Shown one piece after another: positions 25,388-34,568 of a stretch of DNA of 64,000 nucleotides. The notes under the pieces are model-generated. The model did not search any database and was not told the origin of the DNA. It worked only from the letters and a program-made list of their open reading frames with translations. Position numbers and translations under genes: made by a program. Positions within the stretch are counted from its first letter, which is position 1. Every line of letters starts with the position of its first letter. This stretch comes from Bombella sp. ESL0385 (GTDB taxonomy: Bacteria; Pseudomonadota; Alphaproteobacteria; Acetobacterales; Acetobacteraceae), in assembly GCF_009725755.1 (NCBI RefSeq), contig NZ_WNIJ01000001.1, positions 1,054,001-1,118,000 on the forward strand, given 5' to 3'.

Positions 25388-26134
25388 TCAAACCATGGCC
25401 ATCCCACCATTAACATGAAGTGTCGTACCCGTCACCCATCCAGCCTCATCAGAAGCGAGATAAACAACAGCGGCAGCTACATCTTCTGGCTTGCCCATAC
25501 GCCCAAGTGGAATACTACCCAAGAGCTTCTCACGCACGGAGTCTGGCAAAGCATCTGTCATAGCGGTCTCGACAAAGCCCGGGGCTACAACATTAATCGT
25601 TACCCCACGACGCCCAGCCTCTTGGGCAAGAGATTTGCTCATCCCGACAAGGCCAGCCTTAGCCGCTGCGTAATTGGCCTGACCGGGATTACCAGTTGTC
25701 CCTACGATGGAGGAAATAGAAATAATCCGCCCGCTCCGCCGCCGTTGCATGCCCCTTAAGGCTGCACGGGCGAGGCGAAATGGACTCTCCAAATCCACCT
25801 TGAGCACCTGCGCCCAATCTTCATCTTTCATCCGTACTGCCAAAGTATCCCGCGTCAGACCGGCATTATTGACGAGAATATCCAAGGGCTGCCCCGCTGC
25901 CTCCTCTGCACGGCTGACAAGCTCATCTGCGGCTGTGGCATCAGAGAGGTTGGCTGTCACGATATGAACACGCCCTTGCCCTAGAGTCGCAGCGACCTCC
26001 TGCAAGGCCCCCTCACGCGTGCCACTAAGGACTACAATAGCACCGCGCTCATGTAGCTGGCGTGCAATGGCGGCACCAATCCCGCCAGATGCCCCCGTAA
26101 TCAATGCCATTTTACCTGATAAAGAAAACATCAC
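25388..26134 (-). CDS. fabG: FabG, 3-oxoacyl-ACP reductase
   Basis: NADPH-dependent reduction of beta-ketoacyl-ACP. A short-chain dehydrogenase of 248 residues with TGASGGIG near residue 14, NNAGLTRD, the catalytic serine in ISISSIVG, YAAAKAG with the Tyr-Lys pair, and the C-terminal VTGTTLHVNGGMAMV characteristic of FabG. The gene begins 9 nt after the fabD stop codon. Confidence 0.96.
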   Translation of the reverse strand: MMFSLSGKMALITGASGGIGAAIARQLHERGAIVVLSGTREGALQEVAATLGQGRVHIVTANLSDATAADELVSRAEEAAGQPLDILVNNAGLTRDTLAVRMKDEDWAQVLKVDLESPFRLARAALRGMQRRRSGRIISISSIVGTTGNPGQANYAAAKAGLVGMSKSLAQEAGRRGVTINVVAPGFVETAMTDALPDSVREKLLGSIPLGRMGKPEDVAAAVVYLASDEAGWVTGTTLHVNGGMAMV

Positions 26135-26143
26135 TTATTCCTC

Positions 26144-27088
26144 TTAAAACGTCTTCAACATCGCTTCAATTTCTGCCGGGGTCCCGGCATGGTCGGCTGA
26201 TAAATCCGGTACGATGCGGCGTGCAAGCCCTGTCAGCACCTTACCAGCCCCTAGCTCATGCTGGTTTGTAATAGCTTTATCAGCCATAGCGAGAACCGTC
26301 TCCCGCCACCGTACACGTCCAGTTACTTGTTGCACTAATAAAGACCGAATCTCATCCGGTTGGGAGACGATCGCAGCAGTCACATTAGCGATGACCGGAA
26401 TCTCTGCTGGATGAAGTTCTGCCTCTGCCAACGCTTCCTTCATCTCCTGCGCGGCTGGAGCCATCAGGGAAGAATGGAAGGGAGCGGATACCGGCAATTT
26501 GACAACGCGGCGGATACCCTGCGCTTTTGCTGCCTCCATAGCGCGCTCTATTGCCGCTATATGGCCAGAAAGAACAATCTGACCACCGCCATTGTCATTA
26601 GCAATTTCTAACACGTCCCCTTTGGCACATTCGGCACAAATATTTTGTGCTACATCTGGCTCTACACCTAGGAGAGCAGCCATACCGCCTTGCCCAACAG
26701 GGACTGCGCGTTGCATAGCTTGCCCACGCAACCGTAAAAGACGTGCGCCCTCGCTAATCCCCATAACACCAGCGGCGGTTAAAGCGGCATATTCCCCTAA
26801 AGAATGGCCTGCTAGCACTGCAGCTTTCTCTTTAAGGACAAACCCACCCTCATGTTCCAAAACACGCACAACGGCCATAGAGACGGCAAATAACGCGGGT
26901 TGGGTATTTTCTGTTGCTGTAAGCTCTGCAGCATCCCCCTCGAACATCAACCGAGACAGATTGAAGCTAAGAGCCTCGTCCACTTCCTCAAAAACAGCGC
27001 GGGCAACGGGGAAGGCCTTATGAAGCTCCGCCCCCATCCCGACAGATTGACTCCCCTGACCGGGGAAAACAAATGCCTGACCTGTCAT
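26144..27088 (-). CDS. fabD: FabD, malonyl-CoA:ACP transacylase
   Basis: Loads malonyl groups on AcpP. From ATG 27088 the protein is 314 residues and starts MTGQAFVFPGQGSQSVGMG. This start has GGAGAGAG 5-12 nt upstream; the longer frame begins at a TTG inside that ribosome site and is rejected. The catalytic serine is in GHSLGEYAAL near residue 96, and SAPFHSSLM holds the active histidine. It follows the OpuAC-like gene by 27 nt, so both may share a transcript. Confidence 0.96.
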   Translation of the reverse strand: MTGQAFVFPGQGSQSVGMGAELHKAFPVARAVFEEVDEALSFNLSRLMFEGDAAELTATENTQPALFAVSMAVVRVLEHEGGFVLKEKAAVLAGHSLGEYAALTAAGVMGISEGARLLRLRGQAMQRAVPVGQGGMAALLGVEPDVAQNICAECAKGDVLEIANDNGGGQIVLSGHIAAIERAMEAAKAQGIRRVVKLPVSAPFHSSLMAPAAQEMKEALAEAELHPAEIPVIANVTAAIVSQPDEIRSLLVQQVTGRVRWRETVLAMADKAITNQHELGAGKVLTGLARRIVPDLSADHAGTPAEIEAMLKTF

Positions 27089-27115
27089 ATTCACTCTCTC
27101 CAAACTACTAGATTA

Positions 27116-27841
27116 TTACCGAGGAATCAGCCGGCCACGCTGCCATGATTCAGCGGCCTCCTCCGGCCCCATACCATCAACGCTCACTGCATAATCCAAA
27201 GCACTCATTACCTTATTACTGAGCATCATGATGGATAATTCATCCAACATATCCTCATCCACCTCATCGCGCAGTCCTTTACGCAAAACCAGCCGTGCAG
27301 TTTGCTCCTGCCCCGCTAAGAGGTCTCCCCCCGGTAGCTCGACCAACATATCGGTATGGAAGATAGCGTGAGGCTGCCATAGAGCAATCAATGGGCATTC
27401 CCCCGCTTCTTCTGCCTGCTTTACACGCTCTAAAACAGCCTCCGGGGCTAGAACCTCTAGGGGCAATTCTTTAAGCTCCGGCCGGGTTTCCATAACTTTT
27501 TCAAGATAAGGCTGCGCTGCTGCGGTGCTCAGCAAGGAGGTAAACTCCCCCACTGTCCAATTCGCCCCTTTCCCTGCTTTTTTAAGAGCAGAAAGCTTGA
27601 GTTCTGGATGATATAAACTGCCGAGAATCTCATGACCATGAGCTAACAAAGCCTCATCCTGCGGGAACCATGCTGAGACAAGAATATCAACACGCCCCTC
27701 ATCCAACGCAGCTAAGCGTTCATCTGCGCTTAAATCCGCATAGGCGACATCCTCACCATTCGCCTCGATAACACGGGCCACGCCACTAGCACAGGCAGCA
27801 TGTAACGCCGTGTAGAGATGACCAATAGTGAGATATGACAT
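27116..27841 (-). CDS. Cytoplasmic OpuAC-like (glycine-betaine-binding fold) protein at the head of the fab cluster
   Basis: A 241-residue protein whose pattern resembles the substrate-binding protein of betaine/choline ABC importers: VDILVSAWFPQDEALL early, LYHPELKLSALKKAGKG after it, LIALWQPHAIF in the middle, and LSIMMLSNKVMSALDYAV with EEAAESWQRG at the end. Unlike those proteins it has no signal peptide; it starts MSYLTIGHLYTALHAAC. No permease or ATPase gene is adjacent. It lies 27 nt upstream of fabD on the same strand. A cytoplasmic ligand sensor or an orphan solute-binding fold used for another purpose is possible. The family call is by eye. Confidence 0.6.
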   Translation of the reverse strand: MSYLTIGHLYTALHAACASGVARVIEANGEDVAYADLSADERLAALDEGRVDILVSAWFPQDEALLAHGHEILGSLYHPELKLSALKKAGKGANWTVGEFTSLLSTAAAQPYLEKVMETRPELKELPLEVLAPEAVLERVKQAEEAGECPLIALWQPHAIFHTDMLVELPGGDLLAGQEQTARLVLRKGLRDEVDEDMLDELSIMMLSNKVMSALDYAVSVDGMGPEEAAESWQRGRLIPR

Positions 27842-27962
27842 AGAAAACTGCCTTACGTTTATAAAAGATGCCTTGGGATAGCTATAGCCTACCCCTTTGT
27901 GAAGCCCTTAGCTCTGTTTTCCCACCCGCTAAAGGCCTCTATAAAAGATTTGCTCCTAGGAG

Positions 27963-30074
27963 CTACCAGATTTTAACGCGCTCTTGCGGTGGTAGGTAAA
28001 GCGCATCTCCCGCATGAACTGCAAAAGCTTTATACCAGAGGTCGATATTATGAGCGGGCATATTCACCCGGCTACGCGCTGGTGCATGCTCGTTCGATAA
28101 GACCTGACGCCGCAGCGCATCGGGGCGGTCCTTCTCGCGCCATACCTGCGCCCAGCCTAGGAACACACGCTGGTCCCCTGTCCAGCCATGCAATGGTTGG
28201 TCATCCTTACCGTGAAGGCTATTATGATAGGCTTGGAGGGCAAGATTCAGCCCGCCAAGGTCTGCAATATTCTCCCCCATGGTCATCGTGCCATTTACAT
28301 GCAGCCCCGGTAGAACTTCTTGGGCGTCATATTGCGCCCCGAGCCGTTTTGCTCGTGCCTCAAAAGCCCGTGAAGATGCTTGGCTCCACCAATCATGCAA
28401 ACGGCCATGCTCATCATAATGGCGGCCTTGGTCATCAAAACCATGGCTCATCTCATGGCCAATAACGCCGCCAATCCCACCATAATTCACCGCCATATCG
28501 CCTTTAGGGTCAAAAAAGGGCGGTTGAAGAATGGCTGCGGGGAAGACAATTTCGTTCTTTACCGGGTCATTATAGGCATTGACGGTTTGTGGCGTCATAT
28601 CCCATTCGTCCCGGTCCACGGGGCGGTCAAGCTGATGAAGGCGATGCTGCCAATTAAACGCCGTTGCGCGTGAAGCATTGCCATACACATCCCCCGCTCG
28701 GACCTCCAAAGCGGAATAATCCCACCATTTCCGCGGGTAGCCAACCTGCATAGCGAAATGATCCAACTTTACCAACGCAGCTTTACGCGTGGGGCTGTCC
28801 ATCCAGTCATTATGCTCTAGTCGCCAGCGGAAGGCGGTTTTTAGCTCATTAACAAGGTTGGTGATGCGCTCTTTGGCTTCTGGAGGGAAATAATGCTGCA
28901 CATAAAGCCGTCCTAAAGCCCAACCCATTGCCGTGTTTGTGACACGCACAGCCCGCTTCCAACGGACTGGCTGTTGCGTAATACCGCTTAGCGTACGACC
29001 ATTAAAAGCAAAGGACGCATCGGAGATATCATGGGACAGATAGGGGGCAGCATTATCGGCGAGATGAAATGCCAGCCATGCCCGCAATGTTGTGCTCTCT
29101 GTCCCTGCAATAATCTGCGCCATCGCCGCAATTGAGTGAGGCTCCCGCACATCAATCACACGCTCTGCTAAACCACGCTCCGGCAGCCCCATAGAGCGTA
29201 AGTAGGTCATCCAATCTATAGAGGGTGCGAGAGTGATGAGCTCTTTCACCTTCATCGGGTTGAACATTTTTAACGGGTCACGCGTTTGATCCCGTGGTGT
29301 CTCAACCTTCGCGAGGGCTGTCTCTAACTCTATAATAGCAGCGGCGTTATGCTCTGGCTCCGGCCATTGAATAAGCTTGAGCATTTGCAAGATATAAGCC
29401 TGATATGCTTGCTTTTGCGGGGCTAATTTAGGATTTGTATAATAGCTAATGTCAGGCAAGCCCAAGCCACCGCTAATGCCAATACTCATCCCTTGGTCCA
29501 GCATTAACATATACCGGGTTGGGTCTGCTTGGTCTTGCTCAATATCCAATGCAAAAGGACTAAACGATAAGGAGCCTGCCGCTGCTCCAAAGAGATGAGC
29601 AAAGGAAGGCGCATCTTTTGCAGCTTGGATTTGTGCTAACTCATCATGCAAAGGGGTTATCCCTTGTGCATCCACAGCGGCTTGGTCCAAATAGCTATGG
29701 TAAAAGATAGCAAGCTTATTTTGCTCATCATTCTTCCCTGAAGGCGATAAAGACTCCAATAAGCTCCGCTGCCGCGCTTGGGATAACTCAAATAGAATAT
29801 GAAACGGCCCATAGCTACTCATATCATCGGGAATATGCAGCTGCGTGATGTAACGCCCATTAGCGTAGGTGAAGAAATCTTGCCCCGGTGGGGTGGTTGG
29901 GTCCATGCCCTCTTGGTCAAACCCCCAGCTATTTTGGTAAGGCTGAATAGATGATGCAGGCTCTTGAGCAAGGCTAGGCGTTACAACCCCACCCATAAAT
30001 CCAGCCCCCATCATCATGAGGATGCTGCCCTGCTTTAATAATTTACGCAATGATAGAGCGTTAACTTTCATCAT
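27963..30074 (-). CDS. M13 family metallopeptidase (PepO/neprilysin type), exported
   Basis: A 703-residue zinc peptidase. A signal peptide runs to about residue 36 (MMMGAGFMGGVVTPSLAQE). The zinc site is HEMSH at 540-544, with the third ligand in ENIADLGGL about 60 residues later, and the family segment NAYNDPVKNEIVFPAAILQ precedes it. The C-terminal VNMPAHNIDLWYKAFAVH is typical. It probably degrades peptides in the periplasm. It is 4 nt downstream of the ferritin-like gene on the same strand. Confidence 0.93.
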   Translation of the reverse strand: MMKVNALSLRKLLKQGSILMMMGAGFMGGVVTPSLAQEPASSIQPYQNSWGFDQEGMDPTTPPGQDFFTYANGRYITQLHIPDDMSSYGPFHILFELSQARQRSLLESLSPSGKNDEQNKLAIFYHSYLDQAAVDAQGITPLHDELAQIQAAKDAPSFAHLFGAAAGSLSFSPFALDIEQDQADPTRYMLMLDQGMSIGISGGLGLPDISYYTNPKLAPQKQAYQAYILQMLKLIQWPEPEHNAAAIIELETALAKVETPRDQTRDPLKMFNPMKVKELITLAPSIDWMTYLRSMGLPERGLAERVIDVREPHSIAAMAQIIAGTESTTLRAWLAFHLADNAAPYLSHDISDASFAFNGRTLSGITQQPVRWKRAVRVTNTAMGWALGRLYVQHYFPPEAKERITNLVNELKTAFRWRLEHNDWMDSPTRKAALVKLDHFAMQVGYPRKWWDYSALEVRAGDVYGNASRATAFNWQHRLHQLDRPVDRDEWDMTPQTVNAYNDPVKNEIVFPAAILQPPFFDPKGDMAVNYGGIGGVIGHEMSHGFDDQGRHYDEHGRLHDWWSQASSRAFEARAKRLGAQYDAQEVLPGLHVNGTMTMGENIADLGGLNLALQAYHNSLHGKDDQPLHGWTGDQRVFLGWAQVWREKDRPDALRRQVLSNEHAPARSRVNMPAHNIDLWYKAFAVHAGDALYLPPQERVKIW

Positions 30075-30078
30075 ACCC

Positions 30079-30906
30079 TCAAGCCTGTTGTGCTAAATAG
30101 CGCGCGTAGGATTTCTGCTTCCATGCAATAATTTTATGGAACAGCTTTGCTAACCATGCCTGCATCTTGGAATGTGGTGTCAAACCAGAAGTTTTGAGAA
30201 TCATTGCCGTTACACGGTCCAGATGCTTCTGCTGATAAAAAGACAAAGCACGCGCCATATAAGCCGCGATGAAGTCTTTATGATTATAATGTGCGTCACC
30301 GCGCGTATTTGTGATGTAATAAGCTGTGGCTAATTCATCATCTTCACTTTCCATCACGCGGCTAAGGGCAATCCTCAACCGGAACCAACGGCCTAATTTT
30401 TCACGGTCTAAATAACGGTGCATATTGTCATAAAAGAGCTTGAAATGCCGGTATTCGTCGGCGGCTATTTGTTTGCAGACGGCCTTTAAAACGGGTTCAT
30501 CTGTCGCATCGGCTAACGCGGTGTAAAAGGAGGATGTCCCCGTCTCCACCATACAACGCGCAATCAACTCGCCCGTGCGTGAGCCACGGATGGAGGATGA
30601 AACGTCCGTATCGATTTTATAAGCTTCACGGTAGTGGTTAAAAGCCTCAACATAATCCCAACTAGGATCTGCCAGCATGGCCCATTTACCTAATGCATCG
30701 CCATGTTGGACTTCTTCTTCAGCCCAATTCTCTGCAGCATCACGAAAACCTGAATCATCATGAAAGACATTGCGGAGGTAAATTGTGTAATCCCGTGCGT
30801 TACGCTCCACAACGGAGGCAGCCTTTACCAAGGCCAGAATGTCTGGGTTCACTTTTGTGGCATCAAAAGCATCCCAATCCATTTGGTCGATCTGCCAATG
30901 TTTCAT
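30079..30906 (-). CDS. Ferritin-like di-iron protein
   Basis: A 275-residue soluble helical protein with a complete set of six carboxylate-bridged di-iron ligands: Glu 34, Glu 65-x-x-His 68, Glu 121 and Glu 151-x-x-His 154. The spacing fits rubrerythrin-like or acyl-ACP desaturase-like enzymes, and its length is closer to the latter. No signal peptide is present. It is divergent from bioB with 122 nt between them and 4 nt upstream of the M13 peptidase gene. Oxygenase, desaturase or iron-handling roles are all possible; the sequence does not decide. Confidence 0.75.
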   Translation of the reverse strand: MKHWQIDQMDWDAFDATKVNPDILALVKAASVVERNARDYTIYLRNVFHDDSGFRDAAENWAEEEVQHGDALGKWAMLADPSWDYVEAFNHYREAYKIDTDVSSSIRGSRTGELIARCMVETGTSSFYTALADATDEPVLKAVCKQIAADEYRHFKLFYDNMHRYLDREKLGRWFRLRIALSRVMESEDDELATAYYITNTRGDAHYNHKDFIAAYMARALSFYQQKHLDRVTAMILKTSGLTPHSKMQAWLAKLFHKIIAWKQKSYARYLAQQA

Positions 30907-31028
30907 ACAACCACACTCCTTATAGCCGTGATGATGCCGTAACCTTCATACATTTAGCACACTTTTCAGATGGCATAGCGCGCTCGTTTTGGATAGGTGT
31001 AGACAGCTAACTAGGAGAGAAAAGCTTA

Positions 31029-32012
31029 ATGACTGAACAACCCTGCCCTGTGCCGCACGCCCCTCGCCTTCGGCATGATTGGACACGAGAGGAGGCAGAA
31101 GCCCTATTAGCCCTGCCCTTCCCCGAGTTAATCTTCCAAGCGCAACAGGCACATCGTCAGTTTTTTGACCCTACCAAAGTGCAGATATCGACTCTACTCT
31201 CCATCAAGAGTGGGGGCTGCCCAGAGGATTGCGCCTACTGCCCACAAAGTGCCCATCACGAGAAGCGCATGGAGGCAGAAAAACTCATGCCGTTAGAGCG
31301 CGTTATCGCTGATGCCAAACGCTCTAAAGAGGCTGGGGCAGGCCGGTTTTGTATGGGAGCCGCCTGGCGCGCACCTAAAGACCGCGACCTTGATGCCGTT
31401 TGCCGCATGGTAGAGGAGGTAAAAGCTTTGGGCCTTGAGACATGCCTAACCATTGGGATGCTCACCCCTAGCCAGTCTGCACGGTTAAAGGATGCCGGGT
31501 TGGATTATTACAACCATAACCTTGATACGTCCGAGGATTTTTACGGTAAGATTATCACCACACGCACCTACCAAGAGCGTTTGGATACGCTGGCGAATGT
31601 GCGTGATGCGGGGATTAAAATCTGTTGTGGCGGGATTATCGGCATGGGCGAAGATAGCCAAGACCGTGCCGGTTTGCTCACCACCTTAGCGAATCTTCCC
31701 ACTCACCCTGAAAGTGTGCCGATTAATCTCCTAGTCCGTGTGGAAGGCACCCCTTTAGCGGATGAGACCACAGTGGACCCGATTACTTTTGCTCGCGTCA
31801 TTGCAACAGCACGCATTATGATGCCTGCAAGCCATGTTCGCCTTGCCGCAGGGCGTGAGTCCATGTCCGAATCCACACATGCACTCTGTTTCCTCGCGGG
31901 GGCCAACTCTATCTTCTGGGGTGAGAAACTGCTCACGACACCCAACCCCGCCCAAAACCGTGATACCGAACTCTTGGCCATGCTAGGCATGACGCCTATG
32001 GTTCATGCCTAA
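31029..32012 (+). CDS. bioB: BioB, biotin synthase
   Basis: Radical SAM enzyme that inserts sulfur into dethiobiotin. The 4Fe-4S cysteines are C64, C68 and C71 in [19 protein letters not shown] and [10 protein letters not shown] are further BioB blocks, and [14 protein letters not shown] is the conserved end. Length 327 residues is normal. AGGAGAG lies upstream of the ATG. It stands alone, without other bio genes in the window, and is followed by a strong terminator. Confidence 0.97.
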   Translation: MTEQPCPVPHAPRLRHDWTREEAEALLALPFPELIFQAQQAHRQFFDPTKVQISTLLSIKSGGCPEDCAYCPQSAHHEKRMEAEKLMPLERVIADAKRSKEAGAGRFCMGAAWRAPKDRDLDAVCRMVEEVKALGLETCLTIGMLTPSQSARLKDAGLDYYNHNLDTSEDFYGKIITTRTYQERLDTLANVRDAGIKICCGGIIGMGEDSQDRAGLLTTLANLPTHPESVPINLLVRVEGTPLADETTVDPITFARVIATARIMMPASHVRLAAGRESMSESTHALCFLAGANSIFWGEKLLTTPNPAQNRDTELLAMLGMTPMVHA

Positions 32013-32020
32013 TAGTTTCA

Positions 32021-32054
32021 AACAGGCTCCCATTCTTACGCGGGAGCCTGTTTT
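32021..32054. terminator. Intrinsic terminator after bioB
   Basis: A perfect 11-bp stem AACAGGCTCCC / GGGAGCCTGTT with a 10-nt loop and a short T-tract on the plus strand. It lies between convergent bioB and the Mla-like operon and may serve both. Confidence 0.9.
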
Positions 32055-32063
32055 CTAACGCAT

Positions 32064-32855
32064 TTACGGGGTGGAGTGTGTTTTCTGACTATCCACTGCT
32101 TGCTGAAGGAGGTCACGGGCGGCGTCATCCTGCCCCATCGCGCGCAAAGCTTGGGCCCGCATCCTAAGAGCGCGCCGCATCGACTCGTAATGCAATGCCT
32201 CCTCCCGGATTTGGGCAAGATTATGGGCATCATCCGCAGCGCGCTGCCATTGTTGGTCCATCAATTCACGATGAATGAGCAGCTCTTTCATGTTGGCTTG
32301 GTCACGCCCATCATGGCTTTTAGAAAGGAAGGCGATAGCGTCATCCATATGTGAGGGATCACGTAATTCAGCCGCATCTAATCCTGCAAGAGCATAGGCT
32401 TCCGCTTGGGTAGCACCCTCTAGGCTTTGTTTAGCGCGTTCCGCCTCTGCGAAAGAGGCCTGCCATTGTTTTTGCTCATAAAACACACTGGCACGAATGA
32501 GATGTAAATCTGCTTGCTGCGCGTCTGTCCATCCTCGCACAGTAAGAGCTTGCGTGATATGTTGCAGCGTTGCAAGGCAATCTTGAAACAACTTCAAACG
32601 CAGTTCGCTCAACGCAAGGTTAAAGCCTGCATCATGAATAGCCTGTGCATTATTAGCCATAAAAGCACGGTCCAGCGCGGCCCTATATTGCTGTCGTGCA
32701 GGCTTTAGATGCTCTAGGTCGAATACACTATTACCGACATCCATCAAACTTTCATAACGCGGGTCATGCCAGCCCTTTGGGTTTCCTCCACCAAAGCAGC
32801 CTGAGAGCATCCCCGCTATGCATATAAGGGAACATGCAAGAACCCCCACCTTCAT
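32064..32855 (-). CDS. TPR-like lipoprotein, last gene of the Mla-like operon
   Basis: A 263-residue lipoprotein: signal peptide with lipobox LSGC at residues 17-20, followed by a Gly-rich linker. The rest is alpha-helical with tetratricopeptide-like repeats, for example ARQQYRAALDRAF, ASVFYEQKQWQASFAEAERAK and AQALRAMGQDDAARDLLQQA. Its ATG overlaps the mlaD stop by 4 nt. In known Mla systems a lipoprotein (MlaA) or an accessory lipoprotein (PqiC, LetB-associated) completes the route; this one is not MlaA-like. It may scaffold the MCE complex. Function is inferred from context only. Confidence 0.75.
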   Translation of the reverse strand: MKVGVLACSLICIAGMLSGCFGGGNPKGWHDPRYESLMDVGNSVFDLEHLKPARQQYRAALDRAFMANNAQAIHDAGFNLALSELRLKLFQDCLATLQHITQALTVRGWTDAQQADLHLIRASVFYEQKQWQASFAEAERAKQSLEGATQAEAYALAGLDAAELRDPSHMDDAIAFLSKSHDGRDQANMKELLIHRELMDQQWQRAADDAHNLAQIREEALHYESMRRALRMRAQALRAMGQDDAARDLLQQAVDSQKTHSTP

Positions 32856-33823
32856 GGCTTCACCTCCCGCGCGGGAAGCCGGCGTGTATGATGTTTTTTA
32901 CTGCTCCCGTGCCCCCCAAGGAACCACAAGCCACGCAGCTGCTCACTCAACTGTCGCAAACTCTCTGCGGTAGCTTCTGCCTCAGCCAAAACGGCGGGGA
33001 GTTGCTCTGTAGCCTCTGCCACATTACGCACTGTCCGATTAACATCGGGAACGGAGGTTTTTAAGCCGTTTGTCATATTGTTCACATTCTTCATCGTCCC
33101 ATTAGCTTCATCTAATGTGATCTGAAGTTTACGCTCTAACGGCTGCACATTCTCGATCGCTTGGTTTAGGCTAATAAGAATGGCATTAATATGATTCGCT
33201 GTTTCCTCCCTTGTAAGGAGAGCACCGGCTGTACCCTTCCCTGCATGTAGGTCTGTCATAATATCGCGCGCTTGCTTCGTAATATCCTGAACATTGCTCA
33301 TCGCAGGGAGAAGACTTGCCCGTAAATCCGTTAAGGTTTGGATGATCATATCCGCTGGGTTAGGATCAATATTGGTGTTAAGGACCGCGTACCCCCAATT
33401 TAACGGCTGGCCCTGCCCGCGTGTAATCTCAATATATCCAGCACCGGTTACAACAAGGCGTCTCTTAATGGTGGCAATGCTATCACTACGAATATAACGC
33501 TCAAAATGCGGCTCAATCGTCCCTTCAGCATACATCCGGCCAGACTCATTGAGGTCTAGCTTGCGTATTTCCCCAACACGAACCCCCATGACTTCAATAT
33601 CATTATTAACGGCCAGACCTGCAACGCCACTTTCAGGCAAGACAAAATGAATCCGCCCAGCAGGGGTTAGCCATTGTTTAAGCAAACCAGCCTCTACCAA
33701 GGTTGCTGTTAAAATAACAATCGCAATTAAAACCAGCAGCCCTACCCACTCATCCACAAAAGTGCTTCGGAATAACGGAGCTGATAAACCTGTCTGGCGG
33801 CGCAAACGCAGGGAACGCATCAT
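32852..33823 (-). CDS. mlaD: MlaD-like MCE protein
   Basis: A 323-residue periplasmic lipid-binding subunit anchored by one N-terminal helix (about 25-46, VGLLVLIAIVILTATLVEAG). The MCE domain follows with LPESGVAGLAVNNDIEVMGVRVGEI, and a long helical tail (about 170-300) can form a hydrophobic channel in the hexamer. It is encoded 7 nt after the degenerate ABC-like gene and overlaps the lipoprotein gene by 4 nt. It probably binds lipids moving between the inner membrane and the cell envelope. Confidence 0.9.
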   Translation of the reverse strand: MMRSLRLRRQTGLSAPLFRSTFVDEWVGLLVLIAIVILTATLVEAGLLKQWLTPAGRIHFVLPESGVAGLAVNNDIEVMGVRVGEIRKLDLNESGRMYAEGTIEPHFERYIRSDSIATIKRRLVVTGAGYIEITRGQGQPLNWGYAVLNTNIDPNPADMIIQTLTDLRASLLPAMSNVQDITKQARDIMTDLHAGKGTAGALLTREETANHINAILISLNQAIENVQPLERKLQITLDEANGTMKNVNNMTNGLKTSVPDVNRTVRNVAEATEQLPAVLAEAEATAESLRQLSEQLRGLWFLGGHGSSKKHHTRRLPAREVKP

Positions 33824-33830
33824 TTATCTC

Positions 33831-34568
33831 TCACTTTAAGAGTCCATTATCACCAAGACGAAAGCATTGCATACCCTGCTGAAGATAGCCAGACCATGCA
33901 GAACGCTCCGCCCCCACCCATATGACGGCACAGCCTCGCTCTCTTGCGGCTGTCAACTCGGTAAAAAACGCATTATAAAGCTCAACCGGTGCGGTAAGAC
34001 TGACGGGATTTTCCAATAAAAGCAAGGAGGGGTTATTCATAAAAGCCCGCACATATTCTGCCCTTTTTCTATCAAGAGCAGAAAGCTTCTCGGGGAGCTG
34101 TGTTGGCAAACCCGGCAAACCAAATGATTGACATAATTTAACAGCCTCCCCCACTAATCTATCATAAGGGGCACGGCTATGATGCAAGCTCGGCCATAAG
34201 ATATTGAGGTGCATTTCATAAAGGTCAATCCAGCCACTCTCAACTGTGATGCGCCCTATACGACCGCGCAAGGCATTGGCTCGCCGCTCATCCAGCTCCG
34301 CCCAATCTAACCCCATACAGCTGACAGCACCGCGCCTTTTCCCCGTTGCAGGGTCCTCTTTAACAGGCAAAATGCCAGCACAGAAATCTGCAAATTGGGC
34401 TGAACGGAACTCATCACGACACTCTACAAAGACACATTCGCCCGGCTCGACAAAGAGATTATATTTTACCGGTGGAAGGCCTGTTGAATCTGATGAAGGG
34501 ACGGCTTCATCCAATTTTAAGATGAAGTCATAATCGCGCCCCATTCCGGTAAGGGTATTATCCATCAA
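33831..34568 (-). CDS. Degenerate ABC ATPase-like protein in the MlaF position
   Basis: A 245-residue protein with the layout of an ABC nucleotide-binding domain but without its catalytic motifs. After the strand EPGECVFVEC (41-50) the Walker A loop GxxGxGKS is replaced by RDEFRSAQ. The signature position reads LSALDRKRAEYVRAF instead of LSGGQ. The Walker B strand SLLLLENP has Glu-Asn where Asp-Glu is expected, and the switch histidine is missing in AVIWVGAERSA. It overlaps mlaE by 4 nt and precedes mlaD. It could be a structural partner of MlaE that needs another ATPase, or a diverged regulator. The reading frame is intact, so it is not an obvious pseudogene. Confidence 0.75.
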   Translation of the reverse strand: MMDNTLTGMGRDYDFILKLDEAVPSSDSTGLPPVKYNLFVEPGECVFVECRDEFRSAQFADFCAGILPVKEDPATGKRRGAVSCMGLDWAELDERRANALRGRIGRITVESGWIDLYEMHLNILWPSLHHSRAPYDRLVGEAVKLCQSFGLPGLPTQLPEKLSALDRKRAEYVRAFMNNPSLLLLENPVSLTAPVELYNAFFTELTAARERGCAVIWVGAERSAWSGYLQQGMQCFRLGDNGLLK

